From the NCBI RefSeq assembly GCF_016401385.1, contig NZ_JAEACF010000001.1, forward strand, positions 124,001 through 188,000: 64,000 nt of DNA. The letters run 5' to 3'. Under the pieces are notes generated by a model. That model was not told the DNA's origin and did no database searches. It saw only the letters and a program-made list of their open reading frames with translations. Within the stretch, counting starts at the first letter, position 1. Each line of letters opens with the position of its first letter. Made by a program: the position numbers and the translations under genes. The DNA is from Fictibacillus halophilus (lineage in GTDB: Bacteria; Bacillota; Bacilli; Bacillales; Fictibacillaceae). Positions 43,064 to 51,204 of this stretch are shown here, in pieces.

Positions 43064-43621
43064 ATGAAACTAGATCAAGAAGTGGTGTCCATTGAAGGTT
43101 CAAAACCTGTTACGGTTCATGAGTTGTTTGGTGAAGATAAAACATTTTTTGTGTTAGTAAGACACCTTGGCTGACCATACTATCAAGAGTTCCTTGCGCA
43201 GTTGCGTGAGTCATTTGAGAAGTTTGAACGTTTAGATGTTAAGGTTGTTGTTGTATCACCAGCTAATCGTGATCAGATTCAAGAATTTATGAATGTACAT
43301 GGACCATTTCCGTTTGAAATCTATGGTGATCCGGAGCTTGAGCTATACGAGGAGATGGGAAACCACCACATGACGAGCGTGAAAAGCATGATGTCTGTAG
43401 GTGCGGATCTCTTAAAAGGTGAAGTTAAGATAAGTGACATTGTGCCTAAAGATAAGAAGGAAAGAAAGCATTTTTTAAGCGCAGTGAAAAATCAAGATGT
43501 GAACATTCAAGGAAGTTCATGGTTGTTTGATCAGAATGGAGATGTTTTGTGGAAGCACATGGATGAAACTCCTGAAGATCATGCGAAAGTTGACGAAGTA
43601 TTGAAGCAGTTGCGGAAATGA
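43064..43621 (+). CDS. candidate selenocysteine-containing peroxiredoxin-like protein
   Basis: The frame from ATG 43064 (AAGGAGG at 43049-43055) to TGA 43619-43621 is open except for one in-frame TGA at 43172-43174. If that is read as selenocysteine the product has 185 residues with U37 in FFVLVRHLGUPYYQEF. Thioredoxin-fold AhpC/TSA-2 type proteins have a catalytic Cys exactly there (RHxGCPxC). The partner Cys position is Tyr. The downstream part is intact: VVVVSPANRDQIQEF, FPFEIYGDPELELYEEMG, SSWLFDQNGDVLWKHMDE. A hairpin with a G in its loop follows the TGA at the right distance. If selenoprotein decoding is absent, the gene would be a recent nonsense mutant or have a sequence error. Confidence 0.72.
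43184..43217 (+). other. candidate bacterial SECIS element
   Basis: A 7-bp stem CTTGCGC/GCGTGAG (43193-43199 with 43204-43210, two G-T pairs) closes the loop AGTT at 43200-43203. An outer CAAG/TTTG helix (43184-43187 with 43214-43217) is possible. The loop starts 26 nt after the TGA (25 intervening) and has G as its second base, which meets the published bSECIS rules (loop within about 16-37 nt, G in the first two positions). Confidence 0.6.
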
Positions 43622-43628
43622 TAAGGAT

Positions 43629-43663
43629 AAAGCTGATACAGCATGTGCTGTATCAGCTTTTTT
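43629..43663 (+). terminator. terminator of the SDR-peroxiredoxin operon
   Basis: AAGCTGATACAGC and GCTGTATCAGCTT form a perfect stem with a tiny loop, then a T-run. Confidence 0.93.
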
Positions 43664-43691
43664 ATGCGGTAGGGAGCTTCCGCTAAACTTA

Positions 43692-43796
43692 ATCATATAA
43701 AAAACAGCGCCGATCACATAAAAAAGGTGATCAATCACATAAAAAAGATTATGAATCACATAAAAATAATCGTCCATCATATAAAAAAGGAATTTA
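43692..43796. repeat. five-unit 21-bp-period intergenic array (array 4)
   Basis: The core ATCA(C/T)ATAAAAA recurs at 43692, 43713, 43734, 43755 and 43776, exactly 21 bp apart, with 8-9 variable bases. It fills the gap between two convergent genes; its last unit touches the end of the HIT gene. The A-tracts repeat every two helical turns. Confidence 0.85.
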
Positions 43797-44204
43797 TAAA
43801 GTCTTACCTTGCCTGCCCGGCCTGCGGTTTTCCTCAGACTTAATCCACGAACGAATGCCTCTTCCTGCAAACGGCTCGTCATCAAATCGAGGGATGATAT
43901 GAAAATGCGCATGTGGAATACTTTGGCCGCCTGCTGGATTGACGTTCCAGCCCGTGCTATAACCATCGGGTGCAAACTCTGAGTCTAGCAAACTTTTTGC
44001 TTTTTGCATCAACTCATATGTATCTCTCCACTCTTTCTCACTTAAATCAAAAACAGTCTGTTTATGAGCTTTTGGAATAATCAAACCCGCACCTTCCAAT
44101 ATATCCTGTGCTTTAGGACTTTGCAGAAAGTAGCAGCTCTCATTCTCTAACACTATTTTTTGCTCAGGAAAACTCATCGGATTACAAAATAAACACTCAT
44201 TCAT
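43794..44204 (-). CDS. HIT family hydrolase
   Basis: A 136-residue histidine-triad protein: CLFC at the N-terminus, then GWNVNPAGGQSIPHAHFHIIPRF with the HxHxH nucleotide hydrolase motif near 100-104. Such proteins hydrolyse AMP or nucleoside phosphoramidates and dinucleoside polyphosphates. Strong Shine-Dalgarno GGAGGTGATT before the ATG. Divergent from the thioesterase gene; the ~150 bp gap holds the shared paa-type operator. No link to the pathway is evident. Confidence 0.88.
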   Translation of the reverse strand: MNECLFCNPMSFPEQKIVLENESCYFLQSPKAQDILEGAGLIIPKAHKQTVFDLSEKEWRDTYELMQKAKSLLDSEFAPDGYSTGWNVNPAGGQSIPHAHFHIIPRFDDEPFAGRGIRSWIKSEENRRPGRQGKTL

Positions 44205-44306
44205 CAGTTAAATCACCTCCAACGTTATTTTTGCACATTTTTCATATTTCTTACAAATCAAACAATTCCGTGGATTCGTTGACCAGATATCACACAAAAT
44301 GTTATG

Positions 44307-44329
44307 ATTACGTTAAGAAAACGTTATAT
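44307..44329 (+). promoter_or_regulatory. shared operator before the thioesterase gene
   Basis: Half-sites ATTACG and CGTTAT, nine bases apart, followed by AT. It agrees at 19 of 23 positions with the site before paaA and also matches the one before paaK, placing this operon in the same putative regulon. Confidence 0.65.
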
Positions 44330-44358
44330 AAATTAGATGAAAGATATGAGGTGTGTGC

Positions 44359-44754
44359 ATGAAATCAGGCATGAAGGTCGGCCAAAGTGCGACCATCAAA
44401 GCTACCGTTACACCCGATATGTTTGCTCAATTTGAAGGAAAGCTGGTCCATCCAGCATATTCAACTGTTAGCATGGTCTATCATATGGAATGGGCAGCGA
44501 GACAGATCATATTGCCATATCTTGAAGAGCATGAAGAAGGAATCGGCGGAGGAGTTGCAGCCAAGCATATGGCTCCGACACCTGAAGGCGCTGAACTTAC
44601 TGTAACGGCAACGTTAAGAGAAGTAAAAGGAAAAGCAGTCATATGTGATGTAACCGTCTATAACGGAAAAGCAATAGCAGGTGAAGGAGAAGTTACGCAG
44701 TATATCCTGCCGAGAGAAGCGATCTCACAAAAAATTAAAGAGATGAAGATTTAA
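44359..44754 (+). CDS. hotdog-fold thioesterase (FlK-like family)
   Basis: A 131-residue hotdog protein. VKVGQSATIKATVTPDMFAQF-like opening, STVSMVYHMEWAARQIILPYL, GGVAAKHMAPTPEGAELTVTA and VYNGKAIAGEGEVTQYI are typical of the thioesterase group containing fluoroacetyl-CoA thioesterase. It probably hydrolyses a small acyl-CoA. At the head of the phenylalanine catabolic genes it might release CoA from phenylacetyl-CoA or dead-end products, as PaaI does in other bacteria. ATG at 44359 follows GAGGTG. A cre box separates it from the next gene. Confidence 0.82.
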   Translation: MKSGMKVGQSATIKATVTPDMFAQFEGKLVHPAYSTVSMVYHMEWAARQIILPYLEEHEEGIGGGVAAKHMAPTPEGAELTVTATLREVKGKAVICDVTVYNGKAIAGEGEVTQYILPREAISQKIKEMKI

Positions 44755-44771
44755 ATTTTTTTGCACAATAA

Positions 44772-44785
44772 TGAAAGCGCTTACA
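44772..44785 (+). promoter_or_regulatory. cre box before the phenylalanine dehydrogenase gene
   Basis: TGAAAGCGCTTACA fits the cre consensus at all fixed positions. It lies 63 bp before the start codon, so CcpA could repress a promoter here or block read-through from the thioesterase gene. Confidence 0.75.
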
Positions 44786-44847
44786 CTTTAAAGCAGCAAA
44801 GTGAAGAAGGAATAGAGTAATTAGAGACATACTAGGGGGATTTACAC

Positions 44848-45948
44848 ATGTTTGAAAAAATATCACAGCATGAGCAAGTTGTGTTTTGTAACGATCCATC
44901 AACAGGTCTCAAGGCAATTATCGCTATACATAACACAACATTAGGCCCAGCACTCGGCGGATGCAGAATGAGACCGTATGGATCGGTTGATGAGGCACTT
45001 GAGGACGTGCTGAGATTGTCAAAAGGTATGACATACAAATGCGCTGGTGCAGATGTTGACTTCGGTGGAGGTAAATCGGTCATCATCGGGGATCCGATGA
45101 CGGATCGTACACCAGAGTTGTTCCGAGCATTCGGACAGTTTGTAGATTCATTAAACGGCCGCTTTTATACAGGAACAGATATGGGAACAACACCTGATGA
45201 TTTTATGCACGCGTTAAAAGAAACGAATTGTATCGTCGGCGTACCCGAAGAATATGGCGGCAGCGGCGATTCTTCTGTTCCAACAGCACAAGGAGTTATA
45301 TACGGACTTCAAGCTACCATTCAGACGCTTGAAGGAACAGATGAACTTTCAGGTAAGTCATACTCTATACAAGGTTTAGGAAAAGTAGGTTTTAAGGTCG
45401 CAGAGCAACTGCTCGCAGCCGGTGCACAAATCTATGTTACTGATATTAATGAAAAAGCATTAAAGATGATTCAAGAACGAGCAGAACTCCTACCTGGAAA
45501 TGTGGAAGTAGTTGAAGGAAGCGACATCTACGGGGTGGATGCTGATATTTTCATTCCTTGCGCACTCGGCGGAATCATTCACGATGAAACAATTGAACAA
45601 CTAAAAGTAAAAGCGATCGTAGGAAGTGCCAACAATCAGCTCTTAGAAGATAAGCACGGACTTTATTTGCAGCAAAAAGGAATTTTATACGGACCCGATT
45701 ATATCGTGAACGCAGGAGGGCTTATTCAGGTAGCTGATGAGCTTTATGGACCGAATAAAGCCCGTGTATTAACGAAAACGAGAGCGATCTATGACAGTCT
45801 GATACAGATTTATAGCGAGAGTACAAAGAACCAGATATCTACGATGGAAGCAGCAAATCTTTTCTGTGAGGAGAAGCTTTTGGCCCGCTCAAAACGAAAC
45901 AGCTTTTTCGCTCACAACCGAAGACCAAAATGGCAAGTTCGAAACTAA
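44848..45948 (+). CDS. pdh: phenylalanine dehydrogenase
   Basis: A 366-residue NAD-dependent amino acid dehydrogenase of the Glu/Leu/Phe/Val family that deaminates L-phenylalanine to phenylpyruvate. Catalytic lysines are K64 (MTYKCAG) and K76 ([12 protein letters not shown]); D111 is in GTDMGTT; the Rossmann motif is [37 protein letters not shown] and the C-terminus NSFF...PKW..RN resemble Bacillus phenylalanine dehydrogenases as I remember them, more than leucine dehydrogenase. The adjacent 2-oxoacid dehydrogenase complex and the paa genes fit that choice. A leucine or valine preference cannot be excluded by eye. GGGGG ribosome binding site. Confidence 0.85.
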   Translation: MFEKISQHEQVVFCNDPSTGLKAIIAIHNTTLGPALGGCRMRPYGSVDEALEDVLRLSKGMTYKCAGADVDFGGGKSVIIGDPMTDRTPELFRAFGQFVDSLNGRFYTGTDMGTTPDDFMHALKETNCIVGVPEEYGGSGDSSVPTAQGVIYGLQATIQTLEGTDELSGKSYSIQGLGKVGFKVAEQLLAAGAQIYVTDINEKALKMIQERAELLPGNVEVVEGSDIYGVDADIFIPCALGGIIHDETIEQLKVKAIVGSANNQLLEDKHGLYLQQKGILYGPDYIVNAGGLIQVADELYGPNKARVLTKTRAIYDSLIQIYSESTKNQISTMEAANLFCEEKLLARSKRNSFFAHNRRPKWQVRN

Positions 45949-45963
45949 GGAGGGAATTTATCC

Positions 45964-47028
45964 ATGGAAAAGTTATTTCCAAAGATGCAGATCATTAATG
46001 AGAACGGTGAGTGGAATGACGAAACATACCGCGGTGAGATCACAGAGGAACTAACGAAAGAGCTTTACACGAAGATGCTTCGTTCGAGGCTTTTTGACCG
46101 TAAAGGGGTAAACCTGCAGCGTCAAGGACGGATCGGTACGTACGTTCCTTTCGAAGGACAAGAAGCGTCACAAATCGGAAGTGCGATGGCGATGGGTGAA
46201 GGCGATTGGATGTTCCCGACTTATCGTGATCATGCTGCAACGATGACATTTGGACATTCGCTAAAAACACTTTTTCTCTATTGGAAAGGTCGCCAAGAAG
46301 GCTGTATACCTCCAGAAGGAAAAAACATCTTTCCTCCAGCCGTACCGATTGCGTCTCAGCTTCTTCATGCAACAGGCGCAGCTTGGGCTGAGAAATTAAA
46401 AGGTACAGATCGCGCTTCTATCGTTTACTTTGGAGACGGAGCAACATCAGAAGGTGATTTTCACGAAGGATTAAACTTCGCGAGCGTATTTAACGCACCT
46501 GTTGTTTTCTTTAATCAAAACAATGGGTTTGCTATTTCTGTACCGATTGAAAAGCAGATGAAAAGTAAAACGATCGCTCAAAAAGCAGTAGCGTATGAGA
46601 TGGAAGGCGTTCGTTTAGATGGTAATGATGTTTTCGCGGTATATTTCCACACACGAACAGCGGTCGAACGTGCAAGAAAAGGGGAAGGACCAACCTTAAT
46701 TGAAGCAGTAACGTGGCGTTATGGAGCACATACGACAGCTGACGATCCTACAAAATACAGAAACCAAGAAGAGTCTGTGAATCGTCGTGAAACGACCGAT
46801 CCGATTCTTAGACTAGAGCGATTTATGAAGAATGAAAACATGTGGGATGAGAAATGGGGAGCCGATCTTCAAGAATCACTAACGCTTGAGATCGAAGCAG
46901 CAGTTAAAGAGATGGAAGAAGCACAAGCACCACATTATAACGATGTGTTTGATCATGTGTTTGCAGAGAATCCTTGGCCGATCGAAAGCCAAAAAGAAGC
47001 ATACGCTCATTCAAGAGGTGATCGCTAA
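45964..47028 (+). CDS. 2-oxoacid dehydrogenase E1 component, alpha subunit
   Basis: A 354-residue thiamine-diphosphate enzyme subunit. The cofactor motif GDGATSEGDFHEG at 157-169 ends in FFNQNNGFAIS. It is of the pyruvate/branched-chain E1alpha type; the beta subunit gene starts within its stop codon (TAATG). The complex would decarboxylate a 2-oxoacid and transfer the acyl group to the E2 lipoyl arm. Following phenylalanine dehydrogenase by 15 bp, phenylpyruvate is the likely substrate, yielding phenylacetyl-CoA; specificity is inference. Confidence 0.9.
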   Translation: MEKLFPKMQIINENGEWNDETYRGEITEELTKELYTKMLRSRLFDRKGVNLQRQGRIGTYVPFEGQEASQIGSAMAMGEGDWMFPTYRDHAATMTFGHSLKTLFLYWKGRQEGCIPPEGKNIFPPAVPIASQLLHATGAAWAEKLKGTDRASIVYFGDGATSEGDFHEGLNFASVFNAPVVFFNQNNGFAISVPIEKQMKSKTIAQKAVAYEMEGVRLDGNDVFAVYFHTRTAVERARKGEGPTLIEAVTWRYGAHTTADDPTKYRNQEESVNRRETTDPILRLERFMKNENMWDEKWGADLQESLTLEIEAAVKEMEEAQAPHYNDVFDHVFAENPWPIESQKEAYAHSRGDR

Positions 47029-48023
47029 TGACGACGGCAGTTGATACGAAAAAATTAACGATGGTTCAAGCTGTAACAGATGGTATGAGAGTGATGATGA
47101 AAGAGCATGAGAACGTTATCGTGCTTGGTGAAGATGTAGGACAGAACGGCGGCGTGTTCCGCGCAACAGATGGCCTAGTTGCTGAGTTTGGAGAGAACCG
47201 AGTGATTGATACACCGCTTGCTGAATCTGGCATAATCGGTACGTCGATCGGACTTGCGATGAACGGCTTCAAACCGATTGCAGAGATGCAATTTCTTGGA
47301 TTCATTTATCCAGCGTTCAATCAAATCATGACGCATGCGTCTCGGATCCGAGCGAGAACACTTGGACATTTTACAGTGCCAATGGTCATTCGGGCCCCGT
47401 TCGGAGCAGGCGTGCGTGCACCGGAAATCCATTCTGATTCTGTTGAGGCATTATTTACGGGAATGCCTGGAATGAAGGTTGTTGTTCCATCTAATCCGTA
47501 TGACGCAAAAGGAATGCTTGTTTCAGCGATTGAAGATCCTGATCCGGTTTTATTTCTAGAGCCAATGCGCTGTTATAGAAGTACGAAGATGGATGTTCCG
47601 GATGGCAAGTACAATGTTCCGCTTGGAAAAGCAGCTCGGCTTCAGGAAGGCGACGATGTAACCATTTTTGCTTATGGCGCGATGATTGAAGTGGTAATGA
47701 AAGCTGCAAAGACAGCAGAAGAAAAAGGGATCAAGTGTGACGTGATCGATCTTCGTACACTTTATCCATTAGATAAAGAAATGATTGCTGAAAGTGTACA
47801 AAAAACGGGTCGTGCAGTTATTGTTCACGAAGCACCTGGAACAGGGGGGCTTGGAGAAACGATCATCTCGTTAATCAATGATACATCTTTCCTTTATATG
47901 AAAGCTCCGATCGAAAGGGTAACAGGTTTTGATACTCCGGTTCCAATGTTTGCTCTAGAAGATCATTACTTGCCAAGCGCAGATCGTGTTGTTCAAGCTA
48001 TTGAAAAAGTAACGCAATTTTAG
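47028..48023 (+). CDS. 2-oxoacid dehydrogenase E1 component, beta subunit
   Basis: A 331-residue E1beta subunit with the family features VLGEDVGQNGGVFRAT, PLAESGIIGTSIGLA, EMQFLGFIYPAFNQI and the C-terminal transketolase domain (VHEAPGTGGLG). Together with the alpha subunit it forms the heterotetrameric E1. It overlaps the alpha gene by one base and is followed 13 bp later by E2. As in E1beta of other complexes, no separate cofactor is bound outside the shared interface. Confidence 0.92.
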   Translation: MTTAVDTKKLTMVQAVTDGMRVMMKEHENVIVLGEDVGQNGGVFRATDGLVAEFGENRVIDTPLAESGIIGTSIGLAMNGFKPIAEMQFLGFIYPAFNQIMTHASRIRARTLGHFTVPMVIRAPFGAGVRAPEIHSDSVEALFTGMPGMKVVVPSNPYDAKGMLVSAIEDPDPVLFLEPMRCYRSTKMDVPDGKYNVPLGKAARLQEGDDVTIFAYGAMIEVVMKAAKTAEEKGIKCDVIDLRTLYPLDKEMIAESVQKTGRAVIVHEAPGTGGLGETIISLINDTSFLYMKAPIERVTGFDTPVPMFALEDHYLPSADRVVQAIEKVTQF

Positions 48024-48036
48024 GAGGTGAGTGTGA

Positions 48037-49317
48037 GTGGTAGAAGTTAAATTGCATGATATCGGTGAAGGAATGCACGAAGGAGAAGTTATACACTTTT
48101 TTGTAAAAGCCGGAGACTCCGTTAAAGTTGATCAGCCTTTAGTAGAGGTTCAAACGGATAAAGTAACGGCTGAACTTCCTTCGCCAGCAGCCGGAACGAT
48201 CAAAGACATCAAGGTAAAAGAAGGGGATGTTGTGACTGTTGGATCTGTCATCTTAACGATTGATGCTGCTTCAACATCAACGACACCATCTTCCCAAAAA
48301 GAAGAAGAGTCTGCTGAAAGTAAAGAACAGCCGGTCGTTGAAAAAATCGTTAAAGCACCAAGTCACACTGCCTTTTCTGGCGGTATTGCAACTCTGAACA
48401 AACGTGTTCTTGCAGCTCCTTATACGAGAAAAATTGCGCGTGAAAACGGTGTGGATATTGAACAGATCATCGGTACGGGACCTGGTGGACGAGTAACAGA
48501 TCAAGACGTTTATCAATTTATTGAGAATGGCTCAGCGCCATTTTCAGAAGAAAAGATAGAGTCTGCAGCACCTGAAAAAGTGAGTGCCGCTCCATCATTT
48601 ACAACAAAGAATGCGGAAGAGATTCCATTTAAAGGACGCAGAAAACAGATTGCAAAGAAAATGGTTCAATCTCTTGCGACAATCCCGCACGTTACCCACT
48701 TTGAAGAGATTGACGTGACGGCTGTTATGGATTTGAAGAAGCAGTTAAAAGCGATGGATCCTGATAACAAACGTGGTATGAACGTGTCAGTTGCAGCGTT
48801 TTTCGTAAAAGCGATTCAGATTGCACTGAAAGATTTCCCGATCTTCAACGCGAAGTTGGATGAAGAAAAAGAAGTCATTCGTCTTGAGAAAAATGTGAAT
48901 ATCGGAATCGCCACTGACTCTGATGAAGGTCTGATCGTACCGGTTATCTCTCATGTGGAGCAACGAAATGTAAGAGACATCGCACATGACATGAAAGACA
49001 AGATCACGCGTGCTAAGACAAACAAGTTGAAGGGCTCAGATATGACTGGCGGCACATTTACAATATCCAATGTTGGACCGCTCGGCTCGATTGCAGCAAC
49101 ACCGATCATCAATCATCCGGAAGTTGCACTTATGGCTTTTCATAAGACGAAGAAAACGCCTGTAGTGATTGGAGATGAGATCGTGATTCGTTCCATGATG
49201 AACGTATCCATGTCGTTCGATCACCGTGTGGCAGACGGTGCAACAGCTGTTATGTTCACGAACCGCGTAAAAGAACTCATCGAGAATCCTTACTTCATGA
49301 CACTGGAGCTGATATAG
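48037..49317 (+). CDS. 2-oxoacid dehydrogenase E2 component (dihydrolipoyl acyltransferase)
   Basis: A 426-residue E2. One lipoyl domain (1-78) carries the lipoylated K42 in VQTDKVTAE. A linker and the E3-binding domain follow (APYTRKIARENGVDIEQIIG near 128-147). The catalytic CoA acyltransferase domain ends with SFDHRVADGATAV containing the active His. GTG start after TAGGAGGTGAG. Lipoylation could be done by LplJ, encoded at 25607. The acyl group is probably phenylacetyl, by context only; branched-chain or pyruvate complexes share the same plan. Confidence 0.9.
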   Translation: MVEVKLHDIGEGMHEGEVIHFFVKAGDSVKVDQPLVEVQTDKVTAELPSPAAGTIKDIKVKEGDVVTVGSVILTIDAASTSTTPSSQKEEESAESKEQPVVEKIVKAPSHTAFSGGIATLNKRVLAAPYTRKIARENGVDIEQIIGTGPGGRVTDQDVYQFIENGSAPFSEEKIESAAPEKVSAAPSFTTKNAEEIPFKGRRKQIAKKMVQSLATIPHVTHFEEIDVTAVMDLKKQLKAMDPDNKRGMNVSVAAFFVKAIQIALKDFPIFNAKLDEEKEVIRLEKNVNIGIATDSDEGLIVPVISHVEQRNVRDIAHDMKDKITRAKTNKLKGSDMTGGTFTISNVGPLGSIAATPIINHPEVALMAFHKTKKTPVVIGDEIVIRSMMNVSMSFDHRVADGATAVMFTNRVKELIENPYFMTLELI

Positions 49318-50751
49318 ATGGTTGTAGGTGATTTTGCAACAAAACGACAGCTTGTTATTATCGGCGGCGGACCTGGCGGATATCATGCTGCGATTCGTGC
49401 GGCACAGCTCGGAATGGAAGTTACGCTGATTGAAAAAGAAAAGCTAGGTGGGGTTTGTCTTCATAAAGGATGTATTCCTTCTAAAAGTCTGACACAAACA
49501 GCAGCTAATTTTTCAGGACTTTCTCAATTAAAAACCATGGGAATCTCGGTTCCAGAGGCGAGTTTTGAGTATAACACGTTCACAAACTATTATTCTTCTG
49601 TTGTAGCTGGACTGCAAAAAGGAGTAGAAGCGCTGATAAAAGCCAACAAGATCGAGCATTTAACGGGTACGGCATCCTTTATGTCTAGTGAGCGTATCGG
49701 AATCGACTCTGGTCATCATTTTGAAATGTACGAATTCGAGCACGCCCTTATTGCTACAGGCAGTTCACCGTTATTGCCGAAACAGGCAGCTCTATCTAAC
49801 CGAGTGATGACACCGCATACGTTGTGGGAGTTGAACGAGGTTCCGGGGAGTCTATTAATCTATGGTGAAGACTACTTTGCATTAGAGGCAGCAATGGCAT
49901 ACAAGCAGCTCGGGAATGAAGTCAGTATAGTCGTTCCCGCTGATGGCTTTGGTTTAGACGCTAGCATCGAAAAAGAACTGCAGCGTGTTTTAAAGAAAAA
50001 CAAGATTAAAGTCTTTAAGAATCATATTTGGGATAGCGCTGAGGAAGCTGGTGATACCGTTACCGTAACGTTGAAAAAAGACGGTGATGAAAAAGTATCG
50101 GTAGAAGCTTCTCACGTATTGTATGCCGCGGGCTATTCGCCGAATGTTGAAGGTCTTGGTCTTGAAGCAATTTCAATAGAACGAGACGAAAAAGGTTTTA
50201 TTATCGTAAATGAACATAGCCAAAGTTCTGTGTCAAACATTTACGCAGCGGGTGACTGCACGATTGGGATGAAGTTAGCGTCAAAAGCGATTAAGCAAGG
50301 AAAGACGGCAGCTGAACATATGGCTGGATTGCAGTCAGCATTCAATTTGAGCTTGGTTCCTTATATAGTGCATACGAATCCGCCGATTGGTTCAGTAGGT
50401 ATGACAGAAGAACAAGCTTTAGCTGAAGGCTATGAAGTGAAGACGGGACAATTTTCTATGAGCGGGAATGGATTTGCTTCCATTCTCGGTCAAAAAGAAG
50501 GTATTTCCAAGATGGTGATAGATGCGAAGAGCGATGTAGTGCTTGGCATTCATATGATGGGAGCCGGTGCTGTCGAAATGATACAAGCCGGAACGTACGC
50601 ACTTGAGATGGTTGCGCGTGAAGAAGATCTGGCTTACCCGGTTTATGCGCATCCAGCTTTGAACGAAGCATGGCTTGAAGCGATCGAAAACGCAAGCGGG
50701 AGAGCAATTCATGTACCTCCAGCTCGTAAGAAAGAGAAAAGCTCTGTATGA
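49318..50751 (+). CDS. dihydrolipoyl dehydrogenase (E3)
   Basis: A 477-residue flavoprotein disulfide reductase. FAD motif IIGGGPGGYHAA near 14-25, redox cysteines C47 and C52 in GGVCLHKGCIPSKS, and the C-terminal base in AHPALNEAW. The second Rossmann motif is weakened (YGEDYFALEAA near 180-190 instead of the usual GxGxxG), so NAD binding may be altered. The start codon follows the E2 stop directly. It ends the operon before a terminator. A dedicated E3 makes the complex self-contained. Confidence 0.9.
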   Translation: MVVGDFATKRQLVIIGGGPGGYHAAIRAAQLGMEVTLIEKEKLGGVCLHKGCIPSKSLTQTAANFSGLSQLKTMGISVPEASFEYNTFTNYYSSVVAGLQKGVEALIKANKIEHLTGTASFMSSERIGIDSGHHFEMYEFEHALIATGSSPLLPKQAALSNRVMTPHTLWELNEVPGSLLIYGEDYFALEAAMAYKQLGNEVSIVVPADGFGLDASIEKELQRVLKKNKIKVFKNHIWDSAEEAGDTVTVTLKKDGDEKVSVEASHVLYAAGYSPNVEGLGLEAISIERDEKGFIIVNEHSQSSVSNIYAAGDCTIGMKLASKAIKQGKTAAEHMAGLQSAFNLSLVPYIVHTNPPIGSVGMTEEQALAEGYEVKTGQFSMSGNGFASILGQKEGISKMVIDAKSDVVLGIHMMGAGAVEMIQAGTYALEMVAREEDLAYPVYAHPALNEAWLEAIENASGRAIHVPPARKKEKSSV

Positions 50752-50765
50752 GTGATGATGATGTG

Positions 50766-50797
50766 AAAAAACGGTCATATTTAGGCCGTTTTTTTGT
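50766..50797 (+). terminator. terminator of the phenylalanine dehydrogenase-E3 operon
   Basis: AAAAACGGTC and GGCCGTTTTT arms (one G-T) around ATATTTA, ending in a T-run. Confidence 0.88.
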
Positions 50798-50844
50798 TGG
50801 GGTTGAGGGTATATGGAAGCTGCATTTTGTCGAGTTATGTCATC

Positions 50845-50949
50845 TCGCCGATATATGATCGAAACTCGCCGGATTATCGCCCAAATTCGCCGTAATAAGT
50901 CCGAAATTTCTAGGATTAATTCCTGAATTTCTAGAATTAATTGTGCCTA
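50845..50949. repeat. five-unit 21-bp-period intergenic array (array 5)
   Basis: Units start at 50845, 50866, 50887, 50908 and 50929. The first three begin with TCGCCG and the last two with TTCTAG at the same phase. All have an ATTA-like middle and most end with GAAA or similar. The array follows the E3 terminator. The remaining 200 bp to the MurG-like gene hold no gene that I can see. Confidence 0.75.
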
Positions 50950-51155
50950 TACCCCCATTGGTATCAGTGGAAACATCGTTCGATGACCGAAGTGACGGTT
51001 ATTTAAGCTTTAAAAGGAATCACCCCGACCCGAAATCAGTGAAACTTACAAACCAAGTATCAAAAATATGAATTCAATCAGAATTAACAAACAATTATCA
51101 CTCACATGCCATTTTCTTTTTTGGGCTACATATATTAAAATGGCGATAAGATAAC

Positions 51156-51181
51156 ATCCGCTATAGAAAAGCACAGCGGAT
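51156..51181 (+). promoter_or_regulatory. leader hairpin before the MurG-like gene
   Basis: ATCCGCT and AGCGGAT arms with a 12-base spacer lie 10 bp before the GAGGAA ribosome binding site. No T-run follows, so it is a leader structure or operator rather than a terminator. Confidence 0.4.
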
Positions 51182-51204
51182 CTAAAAGAAGTGAGGAATG
51201 CTGT

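Noticed and set aside
43202..43621. A shorter gene starting at TTG 43202, after the in-frame TGA
   Set aside because: It would lack the active-site segment of the thioredoxin fold and has no ribosome binding site of its own, whereas the ATG at 43064 has AAGGAGG. The upstream part is clearly homologous in pattern.
51156..51181. Riboswitch or T-box upstream of the MurG-like gene
   Set aside because: Only a single short hairpin is visible; no conserved T-box or aptamer core and no alternative terminator.
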